Assembly: GCF_910592395.1 (NCBI RefSeq)
Contig: NC_088314.1
Coordinates: forward strand, 9,302,001 to 9,362,000
DNA: 60,000 nucleotides
Source of the DNA: Lineus longissimus
Lineage: Eukaryota > Nemertea > Pilidiophora > Heteronemertea > Lineidae
Reading direction: 5' to 3'
The position numbers were made by a program, and so were the translations under genes. This document shows positions 13,652 through 23,600 of this stretch, one piece after another. Position 1 is the first letter of the stretch. Every line of letters starts with the position of its first letter. A model generated the notes under the pieces. That model did no database searches. It saw only the letters and a program-made list of their open reading frames with translations, and had not been told where the DNA came from.

Positions 13652-13957
13652 ATGGTGTATTGTGTGGCTCTGAATTGTGTCAAGGATAGCACAAAGAACA
13701 ATCGAATGACGGATGGGACCCATTTTCATGAATTTCCAAAGCCAGTTGAACGAGAGAGGAGGAAGCTGTGGATTCGGAAGTGCAAACGTTTGGAGTGTTG
13801 GAAGCCTGGGCCTTCGGCCAAACTTTGCAGTGATCACTTTATCGATACGGATTATCACATGAAGCCGGATATCTGCATCCAACTGAATATTAAATGCCAC
13901 TTGTTAAAAACAGCTGTTCCAACCATGTCAATTGCATTTAATGCCCGAGGCTGCTGA
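13652..13957 (+). CDS. THAP-domain protein fragment, 101 codons
   Basis: THAP zinc finger spans nearly the whole frame: MVYCVALNC gives the first C-x4-C, then HFHEFPKP, RRKLWIRKC, the W of CWKPGP, LCSDHF with the C-x2-H pair, and AVPT near the C-terminus. These are the defining THAP residues (C2CH, Pro, Trp, Phe, AVPTxF), with Ile/Phe after AVPT replaced by MS. It stops 10 codons after AVPT, so it holds the DNA-binding domain and no catalytic part. It lies within the TTAA-flanked element, so it is more likely a transposase remnant than a host gene. Whether it is expressed cannot be told. Confidence 0.75.
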   Translation: MVYCVALNCVKDSTKNNRMTDGTHFHEFPKPVERERRKLWIRKCKRLECWKPGPSAKLCSDHFIDTDYHMKPDICIQLNIKCHLLKTAVPTMSIAFNARGC

Positions 13958-14132
13958 GGTCGGTTGTTATACATAACGTGTAGGCCCTATTGGGGCCTGT
14001 GATACCGCATAGTGTCTTCTTGTGTTCCAGCCATAGCAAGGTGACAGCGACACAGGTCAGTGTCAGTGACAGCCACTGTCAATGACAGATAATTGTCATC
14101 TGACATCTAGGCCTATCTAACGTTGCACGGCA

Positions 14133-14504
14133 TTATATCGTCACGTCAAGATGATTGTGCATAATACCGTCACTTTTCAATAGTAGTTCAGCGTCATGAC
14201 ATAACTGGCGATACAACACTGACGAGGCGAAACAATACTGTGCAACATTAGTCTGTTCAAAAATCATACATGTTATGCATCTGCAACCGTCTATCAATGT
14301 CTTCTTTGCTATATCGGCAGGTCTGCCATGCAAATTGATTAACCACAAATTCTAATCACTTTCGTCCGAATGATCACTCTCATTATGATCTAGTGATATT
14401 AATGGCTCGAACATGTACGGCTCAACGTTTAAATATCCTTCTGTATCGACCAAAACATCCTCAAATTCACTGCTCTCACTCTCTGAACTGTATGCGGAAG
14501 CCAT
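14133..14504 (-). pseudogene. Antisense frame in the THAP element: acidic N-terminus, Cys-rich part, one in-frame stop
   Basis: ATG at 14504 opens 50 codons rich in Ser, Glu and Asp with the segment VEPYMFEPL, then TAG (14352-14354). The same frame continues 72 more codons, including CRCITC and a further C-rich stretch, and ends with TAA. An acidic head with a PYMFEP-type segment followed by CxCxxC resembles, by my impression only, invertebrate proteins carrying the P2X7 C-terminal zinc-binding domain. It runs convergently to the THAP frame. The in-frame stop marks it as probably dead. Confidence 0.45.
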
Positions 14505-14739
14505 CTTGCTTTGTTCTGACTGACCTGATCTACGTCATCAAAAAATCCCTAGCGGCCACATGTGGAACTAATCTAAAGTTGTGTGTGGTGGGAAATTCAA
14601 ATAGTTTAAAATTGAAAATTGAAATAACTAAATAATGACTTTATTATTAGAATTGTTTTAATGTCTGGGATCTTGTTTTTTTAACCCTCAACATATTTCA
14701 TGAGTATCAAGCATGTTTTCAAACCTTGATATATGGCCT

Positions 14740-15272
14740 TTAAGAGCAGTAAACATAATGGTTTTATTCTCTGCATCATTTTCCATGATGTTGCCTTTAA
14801 CAGAGGTCATGGCTATTAAGAGCAGTAAGCCTAATGGTCTCGAGCTCTGCATCATTCTCCATGATGGTGCTCAAGAGAGCTCTCTACTATTAAGAGCAGT
14901 AAGCCTAATGGTCTCAAGCACTGTATCATTTTCCATGATGCTACCTTCAAGAGGGCTCTCTACTAAAAGAGCAGTAAGCCTAATGGTCGCAAGCTCTGCA
15001 TCACTGTCCATGATGTTACCTTCAATGGAGGTCTTGACAATTAAGAGCAGTAAACATAATGGTTTTATTATCTGCATCATTCTCCATGATGTTGCGTTCA
15101 ACAGAGGTCATGGCTATTAAGAGCGGTTAGCCTGATGGTCTCAAGCTCTACATCGTACTCCTTGAACGTTGTAGGCCTCGAGTAGACTACAACGAGCAGT
15201 AATTATATAGTTCTTTGCATCATATTTCAAAAGGGATGTTGCTTTCAAAAGAAGTCGTGTTCAATGGTTTAA
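14740..15272 (+). repeat. Resumed 76-bp minisatellite after the transposon, grading into the 72-bp type
   Basis: Begins exactly at the TTAA of the transposon with the second half of a unit, carries on with about six units, and becomes irregular from about 15150. Confidence 0.9.
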
Positions 15273-17072
15273 ATGATAAAATCCGTCATATTATTCCAAG
15301 AGGGATTATGCGTGATGAGATCATTCAGCAGCTTATTCCAAGAAGGATGTGACCTTCATGAAAAGAATGGTCATGATGTCGTTCTCTGCATCATATTCCA
15401 AAGAGGGGTATTGCTTTCAAGAGAGGTCTTGACTATACAAAGCAGTGATGATATCATTCAGCAGCATAATCCAAGAGGGGTATTGCCTTCAAGAGAGGTC
15501 TTGACTATACAAAGCAGTGATGATATCATTCAGCAGCATGTTCCAAGAGGGGTGGTGCTTTTAAGAGAGGTCTTGACTATACAGAGCAGTGATGTTATCA
15601 TTCAGCAGCATATTCCAAGAGGGATATTGCTTCCAAGAGAGGTCTTGACTATACAGAGCAGTGATGATATCATTCAGCAGCATATTCCAAGAGGGATATT
15701 GCTTTCAAGAGAGGTCTTGACTATACAGATCAGTGATGATATCGTTCAGCAGCGTAATCCAAGAGGGATATTGCTTTCAAGAGAGGTCTTGACTATACAG
15801 AGCAGTGATGATATCATTCAGCAGCATATTCCAAGAGGGATATTGCTTCCAAGAGAGGTCTTGACTATACAGAGCAGTGATGATATCATTCAGCAGCATA
15901 TTCCAAGAGGGATATTGCTTTCAAGAGAGGTCTTGACTATACAGATCAGTGATGACATCATTCAGCAGCATAATCCAAGAGGGATATTGCTTTCAAGAGA
16001 GGTCTTGACTATACAGATCAGTGATGATATCGTTCAGCAGCGTAATCCAAGAGGGATATTGCTTTCAAGAGAGGTCTTGACTATACAGATCAGTGATGAT
16101 ATCATTCAGCAGCATGTTCCAAGAGGGATATTGCCTTCAAGAGAGGTCTTGACTATACAAAGCAGTGATGATATCATTCAGCAGCATATTCCAAGAGGGG
16201 TGGTGCTTTTAAGAGAGGTCTTGACTATACAGAGCAGTGATGATATCATTCAGCAGCATAATCCAAGAGGGATATTGCTTTCAAGAGAGGTCTTGACTAT
16301 ACAGACCAGTGATGATATCATTCAGCAGCATAATCCAAGAGGGATATTGCTTTCAAGAGAGGTCTTGACTATACAAATCAGTGATGATATCATTCAGCAG
16401 CATAATCCAAGAGGGATATTGCTTTCAAAAGAGGTCTTGACTATACAGATCAGTGATGATATCATTCAGCAGCATAATCCAAGAGGGATATTGCTTCCAA
16501 GAGAGGTCTTGACTATACAGAGCAGTGATGATATCATTCAGCAGCATAATCCAAGAGGGATATTGCTTTCAAGAGAGGTCTTGACTATACAGATCAGTGA
16601 TGATATCATTCAGCAGCATAATCCAAGAGGGATATTGCTTTCAAGAGAGGTCTTGACTATACAGATCAGTGATGATATCATTCAGCAGCATAATCCAAGA
16701 GGGATATTGCTTTCAAGAGAGGTCTTGACTATACAGATTAGGGATGATATCATTCAGCTGCATAATCCAAGAGGGATATTGCTTCCAAGAGAGGTCTTGA
16801 CTATACAGAGCAGTGATGATATCATTCAGCAGCATAATCCAAGAGGGATATTGCTTCCAAGAGAGGTCTTGACTATACAGAGCAGTGATGATATCATTCA
16901 GCAGCATAATCCAAGAGGGATATTGCTTTCAAGAGAGGTCTTGACTATACAGAGCAGTGATGATATCATTCAGCAGCATATTCCAAGAGAGACATTGTCT
17001 TATAGAGGTTCTTTGGAGAACCGTTTCTTATATTTGCCTACATGTATGTTAACATCGTCCAAAAACCAGTGA
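15273..17072 (+). CDS. Open frame of 599 codons through the 72-bp repeats; coding status doubtful
   Basis: ATG start; about 45 irregular codons, then 22 copies of a 24-residue unit of the form ILLSREVLTIQISDDIIQQHNPRG, then a short unique tail. There is no recognised domain. Because 72 is a multiple of three and one frame lacks stops, openness is expected without selection. Differences between units are mostly non-synonymous (S/P, I/S/T, N/I/V, L/P), the opposite of a conserved protein. A + strand AATAAA occurs shortly past the stop. I regard it as a by-product of the satellite. Confidence 0.2.
   Translation: MIKSVILFQEGLCVMRSFSSLFQEGCDLHEKNGHDVVLCIIFQRGVLLSREVLTIQSSDDIIQQHNPRGVLPSREVLTIQSSDDIIQQHVPRGVVLLREVLTIQSSDVIIQQHIPRGILLPREVLTIQSSDDIIQQHIPRGILLSREVLTIQISDDIVQQRNPRGILLSREVLTIQSSDDIIQQHIPRGILLPREVLTIQSSDDIIQQHIPRGILLSREVLTIQISDDIIQQHNPRGILLSREVLTIQISDDIVQQRNPRGILLSREVLTIQISDDIIQQHVPRGILPSREVLTIQSSDDIIQQHIPRGVVLLREVLTIQSSDDIIQQHNPRGILLSREVLTIQTSDDIIQQHNPRGILLSREVLTIQISDDIIQQHNPRGILLSKEVLTIQISDDIIQQHNPRGILLPREVLTIQSSDDIIQQHNPRGILLSREVLTIQISDDIIQQHNPRGILLSREVLTIQISDDIIQQHNPRGILLSREVLTIQIRDDIIQLHNPRGILLPREVLTIQSSDDIIQQHNPRGILLPREVLTIQSSDDIIQQHNPRGILLSREVLTIQSSDDIIQQHIPRETLSYRGSLENRFLYLPTCMLTSSKNQ
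15395..16990 (+). repeat. 72-bp minisatellite array, 22 units
   Basis: Unit contains gaggtcttgactatacagag, cagtgatgatatcattcagc and agcataatccaagagggata. The core ttgc(t/c)ttcaagagaggtct is shared with the 76-bp array, so both descend from one ancestor. The 22 units differ by a few substitutions and no indels. Confidence 0.96.
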
Positions 17073-17119
17073 AGACAATATACAGCATTTTCTACATCAC
17101 AGGCATGCACAATACTATC

Positions 17120-17125
17120 TTTATT
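17120..17125 (-). promoter_or_regulatory. Candidate polyadenylation signal of the ACSF2-type gene
   Basis: AATAAA on the minus strand about 500 bases past the stop codon, the first canonical hexamer I see downstream. The 3' UTR would end about 100 bp from the edge of the 72-bp repeat array. Confidence 0.4.
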
Positions 17126-17623
17126 TTCGCCAACTTCATACACAATGCCTTTTAAGATATAAATAAACAAAACCCTAAAGGTAAGCTTACATGTAAATGA
17201 AGAAAGAAGGTCTCTGGATCCTGCATAGAAACAAAGGTGACTTCCTGCGGGGGAGACCCGTAAGAACTCGGTAGTCTTGAGCAAACCCGTAGCAGACCCG
17301 TAACAAGGGAACAAGCAAAATCATTTACAGCAATGTCCATTTTGTTACCAGCCGCCCTCGTTGGAATGCCATCTTTCCCCTCAAAATTATGACATATAGC
17401 TCCGCTCTCTTTTGGGCACGATGGTGCTTGTTTTTAGTGAGGTTTTGCAATATCAAGATAAATGATTGGAGTTCCTTTCTGTTTTCAAAGCGTTGAAATC
17501 ATCACGAGAGGCCGACTAGATATATGTACACATCTGTTCGCTCCAATCGCGGCAACGAAAGAGTTCTGAAAGGCATAATCGTCGAGGGCATAATGTCAGA
17601 CATCTTGCCAGGGGAGCATCATT
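17126..17623 (-). other. Probable 3' UTR of the ACSF2-type gene
   Basis: Lies between the stop codon and the candidate AATAAA; no other coding signal. Confidence 0.5.
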
Positions 17624-20600
17624 TCAGACACCTGAGGTGCGTTCTCTGCCAATGTCATTTTCTTCCAACAGACGAATTGCAATTTCCTGCAATCTGAACT
17701 TCTGTACTTTATTGCTGGCAGTCATTGGGAATTCTTTGGTGAAGAACATGTATTTCGGAACCTTGAAATGAGCAATCTGAAAAGGAAATTGTTAGCAGGT
17801 GAAATGTAATTGACTGTATTCTTCGGACTGCGGATCGCCGACTGTCGGTGACCAAACTTGCGCCATTTTGGCCGTCACGCTGGGATATTTATTTCAATTG
17901 CTATCTTCGTTAGATGTGGAGAAAGGGGCAAGCGGCAAGCGACGGCAAGAAAAGATTGTCACTCACTATCTCGCTGGTCGCAGGACGGAAGAATCAGCGA
18001 AACTAGGTACGACCGGAGAACGACCACGTAAACAAACAATACAATTCGGCTGCTGCTACGACAACTTGTATGTTGCAAGCAATTTTATCAGGAGGATGGG
18101 CATGCTTGGCAACAAAAATTGCCCTTTCAATCGAAATGTGATCTATTCACAAGCGATCAATTTGCCAGGTTTGTTCGGCTTGCGACGGCGCCTTACTTCA
18201 TTTTTATCTCCTTCGCTGGATGCCCAAGGGGTCTAAGAAAAAGTTGAGTGGAAAAAACTCTCCTGGGTCACCAGGTCTTACCCGACTTCGACCGAAGTGC
18301 CTCATCTCATCCTCAGTTGCCGTCGTATCCTTGTGCAGTCGCACAAACGCGCAAAGTTCCTCGCCCAGACGTTCATCAGGGACACCAACCACGTGGACGT
18401 CATCAACTTTATGATGGGTGTGGAAGAACTGCTCTATTTCTGCCGTGTAGATGTTCTCCCCTCCCCTGATCACCATATCTTTTATACGCCCCATTACGTA
18501 GCCGTAACCATTTTCATCAAGCTTTCCTAGATCCCTGCAAGGAGAGAGGGGATAGCCTACTGAATGTCCGGCCCAGTCTCTACCGTCCATGAAGAGCTGA
18601 TCTAATATGATATGAGGTTGGCCTAGATCATTATTTTGGACTATATACTATATAAATGTACTCGGAATCCAAAACTATCTACACTCCAGACGCAGTGGCC
18701 TCGTCCTGTCGCCCGGGAAGGTACACGATCAGACTGACGAAATAGACTGCATTCAAGTCGGAGTATCAAACAAACCAGCTTTGAAGATGGAATAAGAAAA
18801 ATGATGATAGAGAATGGGAACTCGAAAATTGGGACTTGTTGCTCAGCTGCCCGAACGACACTATATAGACAAACTATGCGGTTCTATCGGCGTTGCTCCT
18901 TGGTAGAGAGACCCGCATACCATAGATCCCTCCCATTCCCCTCTAGTACACAGCAGATCGGAGCCTATTTCAGTGGGCCAACCGCTGACAAATCAGAATA
19001 TGCAGCTAACGCAGTGATGATCAGCGAGGTATTCAGTTTGACAGTAAGAGGGTACACACCCGGTGGAAAACCATCCATCCTCGTCTTTCGCCTCCCTGGT
19101 TTTCTGAGGATCACCCCAATATTCTTTCATGACGTTGTAACCCCTGACGCATATCTCGCCAACCTCTCCTAGCGGCACCGTGTCACCTCTTTCATTCCTT
19201 ATTTTCACCTAAAGAGCGTAAGAAATAAGAATTTAGGAAGGGGGGATGTTCCAGTTAGAAATACAATCATAAAGGAATCAACATAAAGGTGTCGCTATTG
19301 ATTGCTAATCCGTATGTAATTTGCACTCTTTCTTAAAAAAGTGTAAAACATTGGCCAAAACCCTTCGCCGTTTGGGCAATGTTGGTTTTTATGTTGACTT
19401 TAAAAAGTGTGGTGGGCTATTACCCGAGCCGCGAACGGCTTATCAGGCCAGAGACTAGTCTCCCTCGCTGTTTTAGTCTCAATGCATATATTCAGATTTT
19501 CACTTACGAAAGGCGGGAGATTTTTTTGTCCCAATCTGTCTGTACTTCAATTCTCAAGAAACACTCTCTCAAAGGAAATGACGGGCCAAAAAAACGTAAA
19601 CGCTCTAATTCCCTTGCAATATTGAGGCTGATTCTGTACAAAGTATTTTATCTTAATTATTTAAACTCTATTGAAGGTCATCGGTCTCTACACCTTTATC
19701 CCTCACAATATTGTCGGACCCATTTAAAGCCGGACATACTAAGGACTGATTCTGAATCTGATTGAATGTTATACAGTGTTGTCCGCTAATTGCGTACTGT
19801 AACATGACTGACAGAGCTGAGAATTCTAAAAAGCAAGAAATTCTAGTGTTCTGTAGATGGTGTTATTTGGGATGGGGGACGGTGGGGTGGGAGGTGTTAC
19901 ACAACTTTACCTCCACATGATCCCCGGGCATGCCGACACTTCTATGTTTTAGTTCAACTGGACAATCGATGGGGCACTGAAAGATGGCTGGGCTGCATTC
20001 AGTTAAGCCATAGGTAAGCTGGAGAAAGAAGCGTTGGGAATTAATGTTTGCGTTGCACGAGGTGATGATGGTCATGATGAAGCAATGCTGGCTAAAAATC
20101 TTAAGAGTCATGCGGCGAAAACCTTCTTTGTACGGTCTCGAATCAATACGCCGATAACGCAGCTGAGAATGATCGGTAGTGCCCAGGTGGTGACGGTCGG
20201 CTACGTCACATACCTCGGTGTTGTTTTCCGTCTGAAGGTACGTTACCAGGGAACTAAAAAGCTTGAAATACCACTAATATATGAAGACAAAGTAATTTTT
20301 TTCGCCAATAAAAAAGTTTATGTGTCATTTATCAATCTGTGACACTTTCATGCCTATGACCCCAGAAAAAATCCACCTTGAGAGGAATTCGGTTGTAAAA
20401 ATGTACGGAGGAGTCATTCGCTTCAAGACGAAATCTCGTCTCAACGTCGAAAGCTAGTGTGACGTACCCTACGGACACAACCTGAGCAGTGCCGCCTTTT
20501 CAGACCAGCACGATGACCGCGCCGTTTATGACAAGCCAGAGTGGACACAATTCGTATTTTATATCCTTATATATTGTTATTTTATGTGGATATATATTCA

Positions 20601-23600
20601 TATTTTATGTCCATATGTATTCCGACCAATCAGAATGAATTTCTTTATATGCACAATAATTCATTTTATATACACATAAATTCCATTTTATGTCCACATA
20701 AATTCAATTTTATGTCCACATAAAATCCGATTTTATGTCCGTATAAATTATTTTAAGTGGAGATATATTGGTATTTTATGTCCATATAAATTAGATTATA
20801 TCTACACATAAATTAGACCGGACGAATTTATCACCACATAAACTCCCATTTTATATGGACATAAAATCAGCCAATCAGAATGCCGCTTTATATGTGCTTA
20901 TATATTCCACTTCCGTATTGAAAACGTCTACTTCCGTATTAGAATCGGTCACTTCCGTATTAAAATACTTTTGGCCAATGGGAACCATCGTTTCATTGGC
21001 GCGCGCAACTGAAACGATGGTTCCCATTGGCCAAAAGTATTTTAATACGGAAGTGACCGATTCTAATACGGAAGTAGAAGTTTTCAATACGGAAGTGGAA
21101 TATATAAGCACATATAAAGCGGCATTCTGATTGGCTGATTTTATGTCCATATAAAATGGGAATTTATGTGGTGATAAATTCGTCCGGTCTAATTTATGTG
21201 CAGATATAATCTAATTTATATGGACATAAAATCGGATTTTATGTGTATATAAAATGAATTATTGTGCATATAAAGAAATTCATTCTGATTGGTCGGAATA
21301 TATATGGACATAAAATATGAATATATATCCACATAAAATAACAATATATAAGGATATAAAATACGAATTGTGTCCACTCTGGCTTGCCATACACGTGTGG
21401 ACTCGTGATACACTGCATTACCGGCAGTCAAATTGGCACCCAACTTGCTCCCGGGTATGCGGTGGCGGAGAGAACCAATTTGTATCGACAGTGGCCAATC
21501 AGCGCCACCAGTGGGACCTATGGTATAAGGCTAATGTGATTTTCACTCACTGTGAGATCAGTCAGATTGAGCCTTTCTCGAATTCGTATTGAAAGTTCTT
21601 CAGGGACGGGTGCACCTCCTATGATCCCTAAAAACAAAAAAAACCTCACACTTATATACGGTTTCGCTCAGAGAGGGAGCATAAAATTTTCTATAGTAGC
21701 AAGAGCATTGGTTAGGCTAACTCTTAATACCCCTAGTGGTAGACAGGACCGGTGTAGAAGTTTGATTTAATAATCCGGAGAACAAATGATAGTAGAATTC
21801 TATTGTCCAAAGGAAAATAATTCTCGGCCACCCTGTATTATGCGCCTTTAACCTCTAAGGTATTGACTGTAATGGCCTCAGGACCATGAACCATATATCA
21901 TAAAATCCGTCGGAATACGATTTGACCAAACACTTTTTCCACCGGGATTACTGAAACTGTACATTATTTATTACGTCACGATACAGAAAGAACAGAAACA
22001 GTTGACTCGCGAAACTTAACGGAGGGGTTCAGATTCTTATGCGTTAGCGTACACGTAATGACTTACCCGAAAGACATTCGAAAAAACGATCGCGTGTACA
22101 CGAATGGCCACACAGGAGACGCGATAAATGCGACGTGTATTGACACTCTTAAAATAGATGTCTATATGTTGCTCTTACTGAGTGAGTACTCTCGCGGACG
22201 TTGGGGAAAACTTGCGCTTGAAGCTTTAGTTGGGAGTTGGTATAAGGATATTATAATGCCCTATACACGATGACATAAACGTGTTAAGACACCCAAGGAA
22301 TTGACTCAGTACAATACCCGTTTGCAGCCTTGATAAGTCATATTCTTTTTTCTTCGCCTGCTTCAGCATATCTATGTACATGGTCGGAACAGCCGAGAGG
22401 GCGTCGCAGCGCTCTTTCTCGGCCGCTTCCAATGTGGCTACGGGGTCGAAGCTGGGCGCTGGAAGGACCAACGTGCCCCCATTGGCCACGGCAAGAAGGC
22501 TCCCAAACGTCAAGCCAGAGCAGTGGAAGAGAGGATATGGGGAGCAGTGACGTGAGGGCTGGAGTAAAGAACAAAACATGACGCGTTCATATTATTAGCA
22601 ATATATCATTAGAAATACCGGCATTATCATCAGCGATATACAATAATATACTTTTTCATTGACGTATCAGTGTGAAAGCAGCTTTGGTTCAAATCCCACT
22701 GAAGAGAGCGCATACATTTGTACCTACCTTTTCATGGTGGCCCATGCGCTTTCCACTGAAGTAGGCGTTGTTCACGACATTGTGGTGGGTTAGGACAACA
22801 CCTTTCGGATGGCCAGTTGTGCCCTGGAAAAAAATCATAAGGAATTACCACAAGACCAGAACAAAGAAGTAAAAGAGATGCACCCTTGATATATCAATAA
22901 CTAAACTCGTGCAAAATTACAATATACACCTCCCGAGGGCTGGGAATTACCTATTTTAAGTATGGAAATTAATTTTTATGCCCACCCTAGGGGTAACCGG
23001 AAAAACGCCGACCGACCGACCAACCGACTGACCGACCGACCTTCCGACCTACCAACCCAAGGAGTTTCGTAGTTGAGTCACAGGTCTCATAAGTCAATGT
23101 GATATATCCAATCCACGATAGCAGGTCGCGTGAAATGAAATTGTAAACAAGCGCACGTGCGCTGGTCAAATGACAACAAATGCATGTTGCGCGTTGCAGT
23201 TCATGCATTGCATCGGTCGAGACACTCGAGTAGAAAAACTACAGTGCATAGATTAGGCCCAAATCATGTTTTTATATCCACCGACCATGTAGACAAAGCA
23301 TATCTTTAGAGTATCGTTATCAGTTCCTTACTGCGTGAACTCGTTTTCCCGGTATAATTGACTGGAGATGCTGCTGTCAGACACGTCGGACTCCATCACG
23401 TCCATTGCGCTGGGCACTACACAGATCCATGTGCTATAGAGAAGCGAAAGGGATACTGCACTATGACGGTAGGTTGGCAGGTCAGTCGGTCGGTCGGTCG
23501 GCGTTTTTCCGGTTACCGGGCTATGAGGCGCGAATGGGATGCCGTAAGTGAGGTTGTCAGAGTCGGCGAGTAGGTCGGTCGGTCGGTCGGTCGGTCGGCG

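Larger units (their letters stand above)
13351..14739 (+). mobile_element. TTAA-flanked DNA transposon with THAP domain (Kolobok-like), inserted in minisatellite
   Basis: Ends are inverted repeats: left AGGTCATATATCAAGGTTT, right the reverse complement with one change (AGGCCAT...). Both are flanked by TTAA (13347-13350 and 14740-14743). Removing the element and one TTAA rejoins the flanks into an ordinary repeat unit (...cttgacagTTAAgagcagtaaac...), which proves insertion. A TTAA target plus a THAP-bearing protein is the combination known for Kolobok transposons; piggyBac shares TTAA but not THAP. At 1389 bp with no full transposase it is probably a deleted, non-autonomous copy. Confidence 0.82.

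Noticed and set aside
13652-13957. THAP frame as an ordinary host gene such as THAP1 or THAP2
   Set aside because: It lies between the terminal repeats of a TTAA-flanked insertion and has no exons outside, so transposon origin is simpler.
8420-16990. Regular repeats that could suggest a CRISPR array
   Set aside because: Whole units repeat without unique spacers, the context is an animal genome, and no cas genes are present: a minisatellite.
18640-18700. Similarity of gacgcagtgg segments at about 7815 and 18695
   Set aside because: Too short and patchy to claim a repeat family.
20855-21150. Two near-identical 91-codon proteins on opposite strands
   Set aside because: Mirror translations of the two arms of the palindrome.
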